64,000 bases of DNA. Origin: Chitinophagaceae bacterium. Its GTDB lineage: Bacteria > Bacteroidota > Bacteroidia > Chitinophagales > Chitinophagaceae. Of the stretch, positions 1-10,474 are shown piece by piece; within the stretch, counting starts at the first letter, position 1; each line of letters starts with the position of its first letter. The position numbers and the translations under genes were made by a program. The DNA lies in assembly GCA_016719815.1 (NCBI GenBank), contig JADJYK010000003.1, forward strand, positions 1 to 64,000, written 5' to 3'. Under the pieces are notes generated by a model that was not told the DNA's origin, did not search any database, and was given only the letters and a program-made list of their open reading frames with translations.

Positions 1-319
1 TTTTTGAAATAATGCGTATTAATTCTTCCACCATTTGCTTTAAAGAACTGTTTACTGGATAGTTTTCACTCCTTTCACAAATAAAAAGCCAATATAAAGT
101 TTCATTTGCTTCTTTAATGGCTATTTTCATTTTATGAATAAAATCTGCCTTGCTTTCCGCATGTTGTGCTTCAAATACATTTGCCCCAACCGAAGTTCCG
201 CTCCTCAATAATTGTTTTGAAACTACATACTTCCTTTTTTCATCAAGCTGCTCACAAAACTTCACTATCTCAACTCCAAAATCCAAAGACTTCTCAACCA
301 CAATATTCCTGTTTTCCAT
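1..319 (-). CDS. Four-helix-bundle protein, 23S rRNA intervening-sequence family (partial)
   Basis: The frame opens with ATG at 319 (MENRNIVVEKSLDFG) and runs off the left edge of the window after about 106 residues without a stop. The pattern 'KSLDFGVEIVKFCEQL', 'QLLRSGTSVGANVFEA' and a later 'KIAIKEANETLYWL' is characteristic of the small helical proteins called four helix bundle protein (TIGR02436 type). These were first recognised as ORFs inside 23S rRNA intervening sequences but are often found as solitary genes in Bacteroidota. Family members are usually about 115-130 residues, so only the C-terminal end is missing. It lies on the same strand as sdhA and 90 bases downstream, where sdhB would normally follow. 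Its molecular function is unknown. Confidence 0.85.
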   Translation of the reverse strand, partial: MENRNIVVEKSLDFGVEIVKFCEQLDEKRKYVVSKQLLRSGTSVGANVFEAQHAESKADFIHKMKIAIKEANETLYWLFICERSENYPVNSSLKQMVEELIRIISK

Positions 320-371
320 AAAATAAAAGTTTAAGGTTAAAAATATATAGATAAAGTAATCACTTCTTCAT

Positions 372-411
372 TTACACATCTTCACATCTTCACATTCCCA
401 CATTTCCCATT
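372..411. repeat. Imperfect heptad-like direct repeats between sdhA and the next gene
   Basis: The stretch repeats a unit close to ACATCTTC or ACATTCCC about five times with a 7-8 base period. Similar degenerate short-period tracts (AAGGTGGA or GTTTGAG type) occur at 52499-52540 and 55828-55875 in this window, always between genes. No spacers or coding frame are present, so this is not a CRISPR array. Confidence 0.6.
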
Positions 412-2380
412 ACTTATAACTCCTTTGCGTTGGCTTCGCCACTTCAAAACTCAACTCTTCTTTATGTAATTGCCAGGTGCTTTTTCCAGTGTATTCCCAG
501 GCTGCCACATAAGAATAATTGGCATCGTCCCGTTTGGCTTCGCCTTCTTCTGTCTGACTTTCTTCCCGGAAGTGACCACCGCAGCTTTCATTCCTGTTCA
601 GCGCATCAATGCACATCAGTTCGCCCAGTTCCATAAAGTCGGCCACCCGGTTTGCCTTATCCAGTTCGGGGTTCAGTTCGTTAATTCCACCCGGAATTTT
701 TACATCACTCCAGAATTCTTTACGCAATTGCTGTATTTCAACAATCGCTTCTTTCAATCCCTGCTCGTTTCTGGCCATACAACATTTCTCCCACATAATT
801 TTTCCAAGGCGCTTATGGAAGCTTTCAACGGTTTGCTTTCCTTTTATGTTCATGAGAAAGTTTATCCGGTCTGCCACTTCTTTTTCCGTTTCAACAAATG
901 CGGGATGGTCTGTTGGAATGGGTTTGGTTGCAATGTCATCAGCCAGGTAGTTGCCAATTGTATAAGGAATTACAAAGTAACCATCCGCAACCCTGCATCA
1001 GTGCGAAGCACCAAGCCGGTTTGCTCCATGGTCGCTGAAGTTAGCTTCACAAACAGTACAAACCTTTACATTGGTCATCAGCTCATAATCCACCCAAAGA
1101 CCACCCATTGTGTAGTGAACAGCTGGGTAAATTCTCATAGGCACTTCGTAAGGGTTTTCGCCGGTAATTTTTTCATACATATCAAACAGGTTGCCATATT
1201 CCTCTTTCACCACTTCTTTACCCAACCGGATTAATGTATCCATATCAGGATTTTCTATTCCCTGCTGATTAGCGGCAGCCTTACCATATTTGTTAATCAG
1301 GTTATACTTAAAGTCGAGATACACGGCCTGTCCGGTTGTACCCACTCCATAACCGGCATCGCATCTTTCTTTAGCAGCTCTTGAGGCTACATCACGGGGA
1401 ACGAGGTTACCAAAAGCAGGATATCTTCTTTCCAGGTAATAATCCCTTTCTTCTTCCGGAATATCGTTTGCTTTCGCTTATCTCCTTTTTGCTTGGGAAC
1501 CCAGATACGTCCGTCGTTTCTTAATGATTCTGACATCAGGGTAAGTTTGCTTTGATGGTCGCCACTTACCGGAATACAAGTCGGATGTATTTGTGTAAAA
1601 CAGGGGTTTCCGAAAAATGCTCCCTTCTTATGAGCTTTCCAAATTGCAGTAACATTACTTCCCATTGCATTGGTGGAAAGATAGAAAACGTTGCCATACC
1701 CTCCCGTACACAGCAATACAGCATGGCCAAAATGTCTTTCCAGTTCGCCGGTAACAAGATTGCGGGCAATAATGCCTCTTGCTTTACCGTCAACAATCAC
1801 CACATCAAGCATTTCGTGGCGGGAAAACTGCACTACATTTCCCAAAGCAATCTGGCGTTCCCTGGGCCTGGTAGGCACCTATCAACAATTGCTGACCGGT
1901 TTGTCCGGCTGCATAAAAAGTTCTTTGTACTTGCGTACCACCGAAAGAACGGTTATTCAGCAGTCCGCCATAGTCTCTTGCAAAAGGGACACCCTGCGCC
2001 ACACACGGGTCAATGATGTTTACGCTTACCTCCGCCAGGCGGTGAACGTTTGCTTCCCTTGCACGGTAATCGCCGCCTTTTACGGTATCATAAAACAGGC
2101 GGAAAATGGAGTCGCCGTCATTCTGATAGTTTTTGGCTGCATTGATACCACCCTGTGCGGCAATAGAGTGAGCCCTGCGTGGTGAATCCTGGAAACAGAA
2201 AGCTTTCACTTTATAACCCAACTCACCCAAAGCAGCAGCAGCAGAAGCGCCGGCAAGACCGGTACCTACTACAATTACTTCCAGTTTACGCTTATTGGCC
2301 GGGTTCACCAATTTCACATGTCCCTTATAGTCTGTCCATTTCGTCTCAACGGATCCGGCCGGAATTTTTGAATCTAACAT
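410..2380 (-). CDS. sdhA: Succinate dehydrogenase / fumarate reductase flavoprotein subunit (frameshifted)
   Basis: Catalytic FAD subunit of complex II, which oxidises succinate to fumarate on the cytoplasmic face of the inner membrane. I start it at the ATG at 2380 (MLDSKIPAGS). The Rossmann motif VVGTGLAGASAAAALGEL lies at about residues 37-54, and HSIAAQGG at 71-78 carries the histidine for covalent FAD attachment. Further on are the active-site segment FTQIHPTCIP, the substrate/FAD segment GEANFSDHGANRLGAS, and a C-terminus that is complete to the stop at 410. Collinear pieces lie in different frames, with shifts near 1860, 1460, 1370, 1040 and 920. The total span of about 657 codons is normal for type-B SdhA. 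sdhC lies just upstream on the same strand. The sequence is known well enough that I regard the shifts as assembly errors. Confidence 0.93.
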
Positions 2381-2444
2381 ATACTGCTGATTACTTATTG
2401 TTATAATTTTTTGTTTTTGTTGTTGAATTACCCAACACTCAACC

Positions 2445-3111
2445 CTATACCCATCCAAAATAAAAACTTAGCGGCATCATAATGAATGTGAGAGGCACTA
2501 AGATGGAAAAAGCGATGCCAATACAATTCAATATTGCCAGATAACGCTTATTGCTCACACCAAATGTTCTGAAAGCACTCTGGAAACCATGCATCAGGTG
2601 CCATGCCAATGAAATACAACCCACGATGTACAAAATAACCACCCACTCATACTGAAATACTTCATACATTTTATCGTAAAGGCTAATTTCTTCTCCCATC
2701 AGCCATCCTGGTTCTGCGGTTAGGAATCCAGAAATCGGCCAAATGCACAACTAAAAAATAAATATCAGGCTTCCCAAGTTCCCATGCTGCGGCTATACCA
2801 TTTGCTGCCTTTGTTGCCCATTGCAACCTTATAACCCTGTTTACGTTTGTTCCGGTTTTGAAGTTCCAGCATCAGCCCCCTGAACGATATGCAGGATAAA
2901 ACCAACAAAAAGTCCAACTTCTAATATGCGGGGAATAATGTTGTTTCCCATAAAACGAGCACCGGCTTCAAACATTTTTCCGTCATCCATTGCCCAGATG
3001 GGTGGCGTTTAAACCAACATGCACAATAAGGAAGAGGATGAGAAATAAACCCGTCAGCGCCATTATCCATTTTTTCCCGACCGAAGAAGTAAACAGTTCA
3101 GACCATTTCAT
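2445..3111 (-). CDS. sdhC: Succinate dehydrogenase cytochrome b556 subunit, type B (frameshifted)
   Basis: Membrane anchor of complex II. The start at 3111 (MKWSELFTSSVGKKWIMAL) matches the conserved N-terminus of type-B SdhC and is followed by a hydrophobic helix (GLFLILFLIVHVGLN). The distal part, 2445-2750, contains the second half of the bundle with WHLMHGFQSAFRTFG, whose histidine is a likely haem ligand, and two further membrane segments (LAILNCIGIAFSILVPLTF and the C-terminal helix). A frameshift lies near 2750-3000. The total of about 222 codons fits the family. It is the first gene of the sdhC-sdhA unit, with a good -7 box 38 bases upstream. sdhB is not in the window. Confidence 0.9.
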
Positions 3112-3148
3112 AAGCTATATTCTTAGTGAAGTTGTAATCAGATTTGTG

Positions 3149-3182
3149 CAAAAATAGTGTCCACGGACTAAAAATCTACAAA
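3149..3182 (-). promoter_or_regulatory. Bacteroidota-type promoter of sdhC-sdhA
   Basis: On the minus strand TTTG (3182-3179) is followed after 22 bases by TATTTTTG (3156-3149), a perfect match to the -7 consensus TAnnTTTG. The predicted transcription start is about 35 bases upstream of the sdhC ATG. The spacing is slightly long, so the -33 element is less certain than the -7 box. Confidence 0.6.
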
Positions 3183-3333
3183 AGTTTTCCGGTGACTTTT
3201 ATCACCTAATCTATCCCGGCAGCCTTTGCAACAGTTCATCATTTATTTTTTTAAACAAATGATAGGCTTATATGTTCGCCAGTTATCAATTGCATCAGTT
3301 CAATATAGCGGTTCAGTTTCGCCATTCTTAAAA

Positions 3334-3777
3334 TCATATCTGGGTTTGCTCCGGCATATTCAGGCACACCACCCACCCGTTTTCATCACTTACTTCTTCG
3401 TAAAGCTCTTCATAATAATCTTTCCCGTCGCTATGAAAGTTCAGTACATTCTCACCAATAATTATAAATCTATATATGCCTTCATACATAAATTTCTCCA
3501 GCACTTCCCGTTTCAGTTCCATAATGTCGTTTTCAATCGCATCATTCCATTCACCTATCAGTTCTATTATGGCATATTTCTCATCATAATCCGCCAACAG
3601 CACTTTCAGATAAAGGGTTCGGCTGCCAAAATCGTCCCACTGCGGATGAATATAATAATTGTAAACTGTTTGAGAGAATTCAAATTCAGAGTATGCCCTT
3701 CCATAAAAAGGTGATCTGATGTCCTCTTCACTGATATAAATATGCCGCCAACTGTAAAATGGTTCAATATCCTGCAT
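3334..3777 (-). CDS. Conserved hypothetical protein, about 150 residues
   Basis: I choose ATG 3777 (MQDIEPFYSWRHIYISEEDI) over the longer frame from 3870. The upstream extension has poor, low-complexity content and a promoter box ends 3 bases before this ATG. The protein is acidic, has no signal peptide or membrane segment, and reads as a mixed alpha/beta cytosolic protein (WRHIYISEEDIRSPFYGR, FGSRTLYLKVLLADYDEKYA, then a helical 'GEWNDAIENDIMELKREVLE'). The frame stops at 3334 after MPEQTQI. A one-base change would extend it by RYDFKNGETEPLY to a stop near 3299, which may be the true C-terminus. I do not recognise a characterised family. It is divergent from the TolC operon. Confidence 0.7.
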   Translation of the reverse strand: MQDIEPFYSWRHIYISEEDIRSPFYGRAYSEFEFSQTVYNYYIHPQWDDFGSRTLYLKVLLADYDEKYAIIELIGEWNDAIENDIMELKREVLEKFMYEGIYRFIIIGENVLNFHSDGKDYYEELYEEVSDENGWVVCLNMPEQTQI

Positions 3778-3780
3778 GGC

Positions 3781-3811
3781 CAAAGATAAACAACCTGACT
3801 GTGCAGGCCAA
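3781..3811 (-). promoter_or_regulatory. Promoter with -7 box 3 bases before a start codon
   Basis: On the minus strand TTGG (3811-3808), a 19-base spacer and TATCTTTG (3788-3781) match the Bacteroidota promoter pattern. Only GCC separates the box from ATG 3777, so the message would be leaderless or nearly so. Confidence 0.5.
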
Positions 3812-3818
3812 TAGCCAA

Positions 3819-3841
3819 GAAACACCCCCAAGGGGACCTTT
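3819..3841. repeat. C-rich/G-rich palindromic repeat, copy 1
   Basis: The segment ACACCCCCAAGGGGACCTT is related to the elements at 52771-52804, 55373-55405 and 57564-57592, which share a run of Cs, a short spacer and a run of Gs. It lies in the intergenic space upstream of the hypothetical gene at 3334-3777. Elements of this look are common between genes in Bacteroidota. Confidence 0.5.
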
Positions 3842-3932
3842 CGAAGCTTATGCATTTTTGGACAAATCATTCTGAATTACTGACAAATTTCAGGTTCTGC
3901 ATTTTTCAAATTTTGTATTCTAAAATTCAAAT

Positions 3933-5260
3933 ATGTTTTCTTTAAGACAAACAATTGTAATAACAGGATTAATGGTCATACCGGTTTTTTCAAAAGGTCA
4001 GCTATTCAACCAGGAAACAAAAGAGTTATTTCTAAAGGCGGCAGAAAAAAATGATACCCTTCAGATATATGAAATCAGAAAGCAACAGTCAAATCTTGAA
4101 ATAACCAATGCTAAATACAGTTTTCTGCCAAGAGTATTATTTAATGCCACATATACCCGTCTCAACGATGATATTGTCTTCCCGGCCAACCTGCAACAAT
4201 TACTGCTTGGAAGCCAGGCACTGCTGGTAAAGGAGAAAATCGGGATTCCATTTAATACAGCATTGCCATCCGCCGTTGCATTGCAGCCGGTAAGTCCCAT
4301 ACAACAAAAAGATATTTTAAAAACAACTATAAGTAGCCAGATGCTTTTATTCAGCGGATTTAAAGTGTCTAATGGAATTAAAGCACTTAAACATCAGCAA
4401 AAGAGCTTAGACTACTTAACCGACAAGCAAAATACCAAGCTCTTTCTGGAGATAGCGGATGTTTATGATAAAACGGCATTGCTCCAATCATCCGATGCCA
4501 TCATCAGCAGTTCTGAAAAATATTAGATGAACAAACACGGTTCGTGGAAAGTGCCATCAAGAACGGGCTGCCACCCCCTGGAAAGAAAGAGAATTGAACT
4601 GGCAAAACAAAAGCTAATCCTAAAAAAAGTGGAAAATGAAAGTGCAAAAAGATTGCTCAGTTATAAAATGAACCAGCTTACCGGTTTTCCGCCGGAAGAC
4701 TTTATGCAACTGAAACCACAGCTATTACAAGCATTGATTGATACTGCAATCAGAATGGAAGTAAGACCTGAGATAAAGGCACTAAACGAAGGAATATCGG
4801 CACTCAGGTATAAAGAAAAAGCTGAGTTAACCGATTACATACCTAAAGTGGCACTTTTTGGTCAATATGAAACCAGAAAGAAAGACTTATCGCTTTTCGA
4901 TCCGAAATGGTATGCCGGAGTAAGGCTGCAATGGAGTGTTTTTGACGGGCTAACTGCAAAAAATAATGCAAAGAAAATTGCCCTTGAAAGAAAGACACTG
5001 GAGGTTCAGAAAAAATCAGCTGCTGACCTTTTTGAAAAAAAATAATTCTCAAAAAAACGGAAGCTAATCTTGTCCAGAGTACTTATGAATTTGTAAACAA
5101 ACAATATTTGAATGGCCTTACAACAATTACCGAACTGCTGAATGCACTTACCGATGTTGAAAAAGCCAGTTTTGAAATGCAGCAAAGCATTTATGAACAA
5201 AGAAGAGCTGCGCTACAGGCTTCAGAAATTAACGGAACCCTTTTAAAAGATTTAAAATAA
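3933..5260 (+). CDS. TolC-family outer membrane efflux protein (frameshifted)
   Basis: Outer-membrane channel of a tripartite exporter. The N-terminus (MFSLRQTIVITGLMVIPVFSKG) is a signal peptide. The mature part begins with helical OEP repeats (LFLKAAEKNDTLQIYEIRKQQ, then an LEITNAKYSFLPRV segment typical of TolC proteins). The second repeat is recognisable as RPEIKALNEGISALRYKEKA and 'YIPKVALFGQYE' followed by 'YAGVRLQWSVFDG'. Frameshifts lie near 4526 and 5041. The third frame supplies the last part (QYLNGLTTITELLNALTDVEKA) to the stop at 5258-5260, giving about 442 codons. It is the first gene of a TolC / membrane fusion / permease / regulator cassette. The substrate cannot be read from the sequence. 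Confidence 0.9.
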
Positions 5261-5276
5261 AATAAGATGACTAATA

Positions 5277-6236
5277 ATGAATTTCCTGACTGCTGTTATT
5301 GCATTACTGCTGTTTGCTTCCTGCAACTCCGGGAAAACAATAATGAAGGTTTACCGCCACAGGGCAAAGTGAAGATTGAAAGCATTGCTGTAACTCCAAA
5401 AAATCGGAGGAAGAATCGAAAAAGATATTTGTAAGTGAGGACAGACAGTGCATAAAGGCGATACACTGGCCATCATCAGCATTCCGGAATTAAATGCCAA
5501 AATGGAACAGGCCAACGGTGCTTTGCTCAGCGCAGAAGGTCAGTTAGACCTTGCCGTCAACGGCGCCACTACAGAACAACTGCTGCAAATACAAAGCCAG
5601 CTGGATGCTGCCAATGCCCAGCTTGACCTTGCTGGGAAATCATTCAGCAGAATTCAGAATATGTTTAATGATTCGCTTGTACCTGCACAACAATACGACG
5701 AAGTGAGGTCAAAATACAATTCAGCAGTGGCACAGGTAAATACGATGAAGGCAAAACAAAAAGAAATCATTAACGGAACAAGACCGGAAACAATCAGAAG
5801 TGCCAAAGGGCAGCTAACAAGAGCAATGGAGCAAAAAATGAGGTGCTTACCGCTGCCACTGAACGTTTTCTTATCGCTCCGGCCAATATAGTTATTGAGA
5901 GCATTACATTGAAAGAAGGAGAACTGGCACTGCCAGGTTATTCACTCTTCAACGGCGAAGCAACAGGAAGTACCTTTTTCAGGTTTACCATCAGTGAAAA
6001 GGAAATTAACAGGTATAAAACCGGACAGCAGGTTACAATTAAAAGTACCGGAGACAACAGGTTAATCAGCGCCATAATAAAAACGGTATCGCCACTGCCC
6101 AAGTATGCAGACAATACAAAGTGTTTGCCCCAACAGGGAAGTATGCGAGAGTTTTTTTGAAATTAAAATCGTTCCCGTTAACCAGAAAGAAGCGCAGGGA
6201 CTCTACAACAACACAACAGTGTTCCTTGAAAAGTAA
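5277..6236 (+). CDS. HlyD-family periplasmic adaptor, lipoprotein (frameshifted)
   Basis: Periplasmic membrane-fusion subunit linking the TolC channel to an inner-membrane permease. The start at 5277 (MNFLTAVIALLLFASCNSG) shows a lipobox, ASC, so the adaptor is probably anchored by lipid. After a shift near 5345 and another near 5400-5440, the biotinyl-lipoyl-like half motif appears (GRIEKIFVSEGQTVHKGDTL). A long helical hairpin follows (residues 60-190, LDAANAQLDLAGKSFSRIQN and a second helix AQVNTMKAKQKEIING). After a shift near 5840 comes the beta-barrel part (IKLKEGELALPGYSLF-like, then FRFTISEKEINRYKTGQQVT). A last shift near 6120 leads to the stop at 6234-6236. The start is 16 bases after the tolC stop, so the genes are co-transcribed. 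Confidence 0.88.
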
Positions 6237-6246
6237 TATTAAAAAA

Positions 6247-7292
6247 ATGAAAAACTTCATTCTTCATATAAAGACAGAGTTTGTACGGATATTCTCTAAC
6301 CCGGTAGTGATGCTGATCTTTTTTTGCAGCTCCTGCTCTATGGCGTTTTATCAGCCAACATTTATAAAAAGGAAAACTGACTGAATTGCGGTTGTCATTA
6401 TTGACGAAGACCATTCAGCCCTGAGCAGCAAAATTATTGATGCCCTTAACGACAACGAGACAATCCGTGTTGCCAAAGTTCAGTTTGAAGCCGGAAATAT
6501 TGCAGCGGAGATGCCTTCAAAAGAGTATATCGCAGTGATATCGATTCCGCAAAGTTTGAATCTGCCATTCTGCAAAAAAAGTATCCTGAAATATTGATAG
6601 ATGTAAATACAGCCAACTTAGTAACCGCCAATTTTGCATCAAGGGCCATACAAACTGTTTTAGGAACACTTAACGCCGGCATTGAAATAGAATCGCTAAA
6701 GAAAAATGGTATGGATGAGAATACTGCAAGACAACGTTTTGAGCCTTTCCGGGCAACCTATACAAGGTTCTATAATCCATCAGGAAATTACCTGGAGCTA
6801 ATGTTTCCAGGAGTATTAGGAACAGTGATGCAGCAAATCATATTTCTAGGGCTTGGGCTTGTATTTGCCCGGGACCTTGAGGATGGTTATTTCAAAAAAC
6901 TGGCCTTGAAAAATAAATCCGCAGTTTATCATATTCTTCTTAAAGCTATACCTTTTACAATACTAACTTCAATTGTTTGGCTGATGGTTGGTTGTTTGGC
7001 GACTGAAGTATTAATGGTGGTGGCCACACCTTCTTTTCTTTTAAGTGGCTATACATGGCCACTGGACGGAATGCCCTTTCTGATACAGCAAATTGCCAAA
7101 ATGATACCCGTCACCCATTTTCTTCAGGCATTCCGTAAAATCGGAATTTATCACGGCACACTTGCAGACATTTACCCGCAGTTAAAAGCCTTAAGCATTA
7201 TAGCTGTCACCTGCATGCTTCTATTGGTTTTGATCATAAAGATAAAAATTATAAAAGCTAATAGAAGAAAGAATCAGTTAACAGCAGTATAA
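6247..7292 (+). CDS. ABC-2 type transporter permease (frameshifted, short)
   Basis: Inner-membrane permease of the YhiH/YbhR type. It starts at 6247 (MKNFILHIKTEFVRIFSNPV) with the first membrane segment, then has a long extracytoplasmic domain (VVIIDEDHSALSSKIIDALN, DVNTANLVTANFASRAIQTV) and the C-terminal membrane bundle (PGVLGTVMQQIIFLGLGLVF, then LMVVATPSFLLSGYTWPLDG). Frameshifts lie near 6350-6390 and 6540. The family is usually near 380-390 residues and this is about 348. The loss is concentrated where SIVWLMVG runs straight into CLATEVLMVVATPSF, so roughly 40 residues of one or two membrane helices appear to be missing. No ATP-binding protein gene is adjacent, which this exporter class normally needs. 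Confidence 0.85.
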
Positions 7293-7322
7293 TAGCATTA
7301 TTTGAAACAAAACAGAAAGACA

Positions 7323-8236
7323 ATGATTTCAAATGATAATTTTGCAAAAACTTCATCATATTTGTCCAACTCCGGAAAAAATATAAGAACAGTCCTGCAG
7401 CTATTTGGCCAGGAAGATACTTATAAACCCTACTTTGTATCAAGAGGTGCAGGAATACAGCTTTCTCCAGAAGAAAGTTTCAGGGCCGATTTTATGTTTA
7501 TACAATCTGCACGGCCGGATCGGCAGTAATAATGGTTAATAATACAGAGGTTCGTATTGAAAAGAATTCATTTTTTGCTGCCATTCCATCCACCATATTG
7601 CTGCTAAAGAAACACAGCAAAGACTTTAAGGCCAAAGTCCTGATTTTCGAAAAAAGTTTTTTGTTGAAAAATATCCTCGATGCCCGCCAGTTGGAACAAG
7701 TTGGCTTTTTTCAGTTTTGACATTATTGCCCATCTCAGGCTTCATACTGATGAAGCATTGTTATTGAAATCAAAACTTGATGAAATACACGATAGCACAA
7801 AACAGGAAAAGATATTTCAGCACCAGATAATACAAAGCCTTGTTTTTAACCTGCTTTTTGAAACGGCAGAAATGTACTTTAAGCATCTCAACCTGTCAGG
7901 CAAAAAGGCTGTGAGCAGAGAAGAAGAATTATATATAAAGTTCATGAAACTGGCACAGCAGTATTCACAAGCACATAAAGACCTTGATTTTTATTCACAG
8001 AAGCTATGTATCAGCGACAGGTATCTTATACAGGTTTGCAAAGACATCTCAGGGAAAACCCCGGGTACAATACTGGCAGAACTGCTTTTACATGAAGCAA
8101 AACTGCTGCTCAAAAAATCCGCAATTATAACATAAGCATGGTAAAGCAATGAACTGAACTACAGTTCAGTTGCAGCTTTCAGTAAATTTTTAAAAAGCAA
8201 ACCGGTCTTTCTCCCAATAAGTATAAACAAGAATAG
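7323..8236 (+). CDS. AraC-family transcriptional regulator (frameshifted)
   Basis: DNA-binding regulator that probably controls the preceding exporter genes, 31 bases upstream. The start at 7323 gives MISNDNFAKTSSYL. The N-terminal sensor region is cupin-like (FVSRGAGIQLSPEESFRADF). The C-terminal AraC domain has the first helix-turn-helix (LDFYSQKLCISDRYLIQVCK with ISGKTPGTILAELLLHEAKL). After a shift near 8115 the second appears (ELNYSSVAAFSKFF, then KKQTGLSPNKYKQE) up to the stop at 8234-8236. Further shifts lie near 7530, 7700 and 8195. The total of about 304 codons is normal. No conserved ligand-binding residues can be assigned. Confidence 0.85.
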
Positions 8237-8258
8237 CAGTAAAATTATCCCTGACTGT

Positions 8259-9559
8259 TTACAGCGTTTCCAGCAATAAACTTCTCAGCGCTTCATATTC
8301 CGGACTGATTACGGTACTAATCTTTTTCTTTTCCATAATTTCAGAAATATGTTCAGGCAATTTTACTTTGTGCCGGGTTGCTCCGTTCCACCGCTTCAGG
8401 AAATTTAACCGGATGCGCTGTTTCAAGGAGAAAATGCCATTGAAATTTGAATGTTCAGTTAGGTAACGCTGCAAAGCCAGGTAACCTACTGCCCCATGCG
8501 GATCAATGTGTATTGATACTTATTAAACACTTCGTTGATCGCAGACTCAGTTTCTGCATCAGTAATTGTATAAGACGAAAGATTATTCTTTAATGCAGGA
8601 AACTGATGTTGAAATATTTCAGTATCCTTACAAAATTGCTGGGATTACCCACATCATCGCATTGCTGAGGGTGGCAACAGCCTGCTTTGGGTTAAGTTGC
8701 TGCGTTTCTAAATAATCGCTTACAATATCATTTACATTACAGGCAGCAATAAAATGATTTACCGGTAACCCGGATTGCATGGCTAAAATGCCGGCACATA
8801 TATTGCCAAAGTTTCCACTGGGAACTGAAATAACAGGAGGTGCCGCTTTATCAACCCACTGCTTGTAAGCAAAGAAATAATAAAACTGCTGCGGTAGCCA
8901 TCTTGCCACATTGATGGAATTGGCTGAAGTAAGAAATTTCTTTTTCGTCAGCTCTTTATCAGCAAAAGCCTGCTTCACCATATGCTGGCAATCATCAAAA
9001 GTACCTGAAACCTCCAGTGCATGAATATTCTTACCAAGTGCAGTCAGTTGCTTTTCCTGTACGGGGCTTACTTTGCCGGAAGGATACAAAATAACCACAT
9101 CTATTCCTTCCACATTGTAAAAACCGTTGGCGACAGCACCGCCTGTATCACCCGATGTAGCGCAAGCACTGTAACCTTCCTTGAATCATCTTTTACAAAA
9201 TAACCAAGACAACGGCTCATAAACCGGGCGCCAATATCTTTAAATGCAAGCGTGGGGCCATGAAATAATTCCAGCGAAGAAATTGTTTCGTTCACTTGCA
9301 CTAATGGAATAGGAAAGCTTACCGTTTCGCTTACAATCTGCCGCAATATTTGTTCCGGCATTTCATTTCCTATATAAGGTGCTATTACCCGGTAAGCTAA
9401 TTCTTCATTTGAAAAACCATGAATGTTTTTTATTAATTCCTTATCAACTTGTGGAATTACTTCCGGAAAAAACAATCCCCCGTCAGGGGCCTGCCCAAGA
9501 ATGGTAGCTTCTTTAAAATTTACAAATGGTGATTGTTTATTTGTGCTATAGTATCTCAA
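8259..9559 (-). CDS. thrC: Threonine synthase (frameshifted)
   Basis: Converts O-phosphohomoserine to threonine, a PLP-dependent cytosolic reaction. The start at 9559 (MRYYSTNKQSPFVNFKEATI) is the standard N-terminus. The PLP lysine is in LAFKDIGARF at about residue 107. After a shift near 9110, the conserved block TSGDTGGAVANGFYNVEGID can be read from the joined frames. PLP-phosphate binding (SVPSGNFGNICAG) and 'NVNDIVSDYLET' follow. After shifts near 8640 and 8480, the C-terminal part is readable to the stop at 8259. The span of about 433 codons matches the family. It is the last gene of thrABC, 21 bases after thrB. Confidence 0.93.
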
Positions 9560-9580
9560 CGCCTTTTTTGTTTATTGTTG

Positions 9581-10460
9581 TTACGTAAGTATTATACTCA
9601 ATTCAATCCGATTGTATACTTGTTTCATTTCAGCTTCCACTGATTGTGCCATTGCTTCATCCTTGCTAAGCATAAATACAGAGGGACCAGAGCCAGATAT
9701 TCCTCCACCCAACGCACCGGCCTCTTTACATTTCTTTTTCACTTCATCAAAGCCGGGAATTAAAATGCTACGGACTGGCTCAATAATCACATCTTCCAGT
9801 GAACGGCCTATGAGGCCATAGTCATTTTTCATGAACCCTGTTACCAGACCGGCAATATTTCCCCATTGTTTAATCGCATCTTTTAATAAAACCTGTTGTT
9901 TTAGAATTTGCCTGGCATCAGATGTCCTGACCTCAATTTGCGGATGAATAACCGTTACATACAAATCAGGCGAAGGGATTGAAACAATATCCAGCGGATG
10001 AATTGCACGGATGAGACTTACTCCTCCCAAAATACATGGGGCGATATTATCAGCATGTTTTACACCTGATGCAAGTTTCTCACCATTCATCGCAAACTGC
10101 ACTACTTCATCATTTGAGTAAATATTTCCCAGCAAATGATTGGCTGCTACCGCTGCTCCAGCGGCGCTGGCAGCGCTGGAACCTATACCGCTTCCCGGCT
10201 TAATATGCTTTTCAACTGTAAGCTCAAAACCAATGTTCTTTCCATATTTCTCCATTACAGATAAAAGAACCACCCCGGCAACGTTTTTCCGGTTCAGTTG
10301 GCAAATTATAATTGTCCAGGTTATGAATTATCACTTTCGGAACATCCAGCAATGATAATTCCATAATATCGGATGGCTCATTCAGTGCAAGACCCAAAAT
10401 GTCAAAGCCACAAACAAGATTTGCAACAGTTCCCGGAGATTTTACTTTAATTGTTTGCAT
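9581..10460 (-). CDS. thrB: Homoserine kinase (frameshifted)
   Basis: GHMP-superfamily kinase that phosphorylates homoserine. The start at 10460 gives MQTIKVKSPGTVANLVCGFD. The glycine-rich ATP loop is PGSGIGSSAASAAGAAVAAN at about residues 87-106, and the C-terminal GHMP motif is GALGGGISGSGPSVFML. A single shift near 10260 joins NLPTEPEKN to VAGVVLLSVMEKYGK. The total of about 293 codons is somewhat short but complete. It lies 14 bases after the thrA stop, in the operon order thrA-thrB-thrC. Confidence 0.94.
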
Positions 10461-10474
10461 AACTATTATCCTGG

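Noticed and set aside
372..411. CRISPR array
   Set aside because: The repeats are 7-8 bases, contiguous and degenerate, with no spacers and no cas genes in the window.
470..1234. Plus-strand 254-codon frame opposite sdhA
   Set aside because: It is the antisense shadow of a strongly recognisable SdhA sequence.
3226..3714. Plus-strand 162-codon frame
   Set aside because: Antisense to the hypothetical gene at 3334-3777, with implausible Phe/Ile/His-rich composition.
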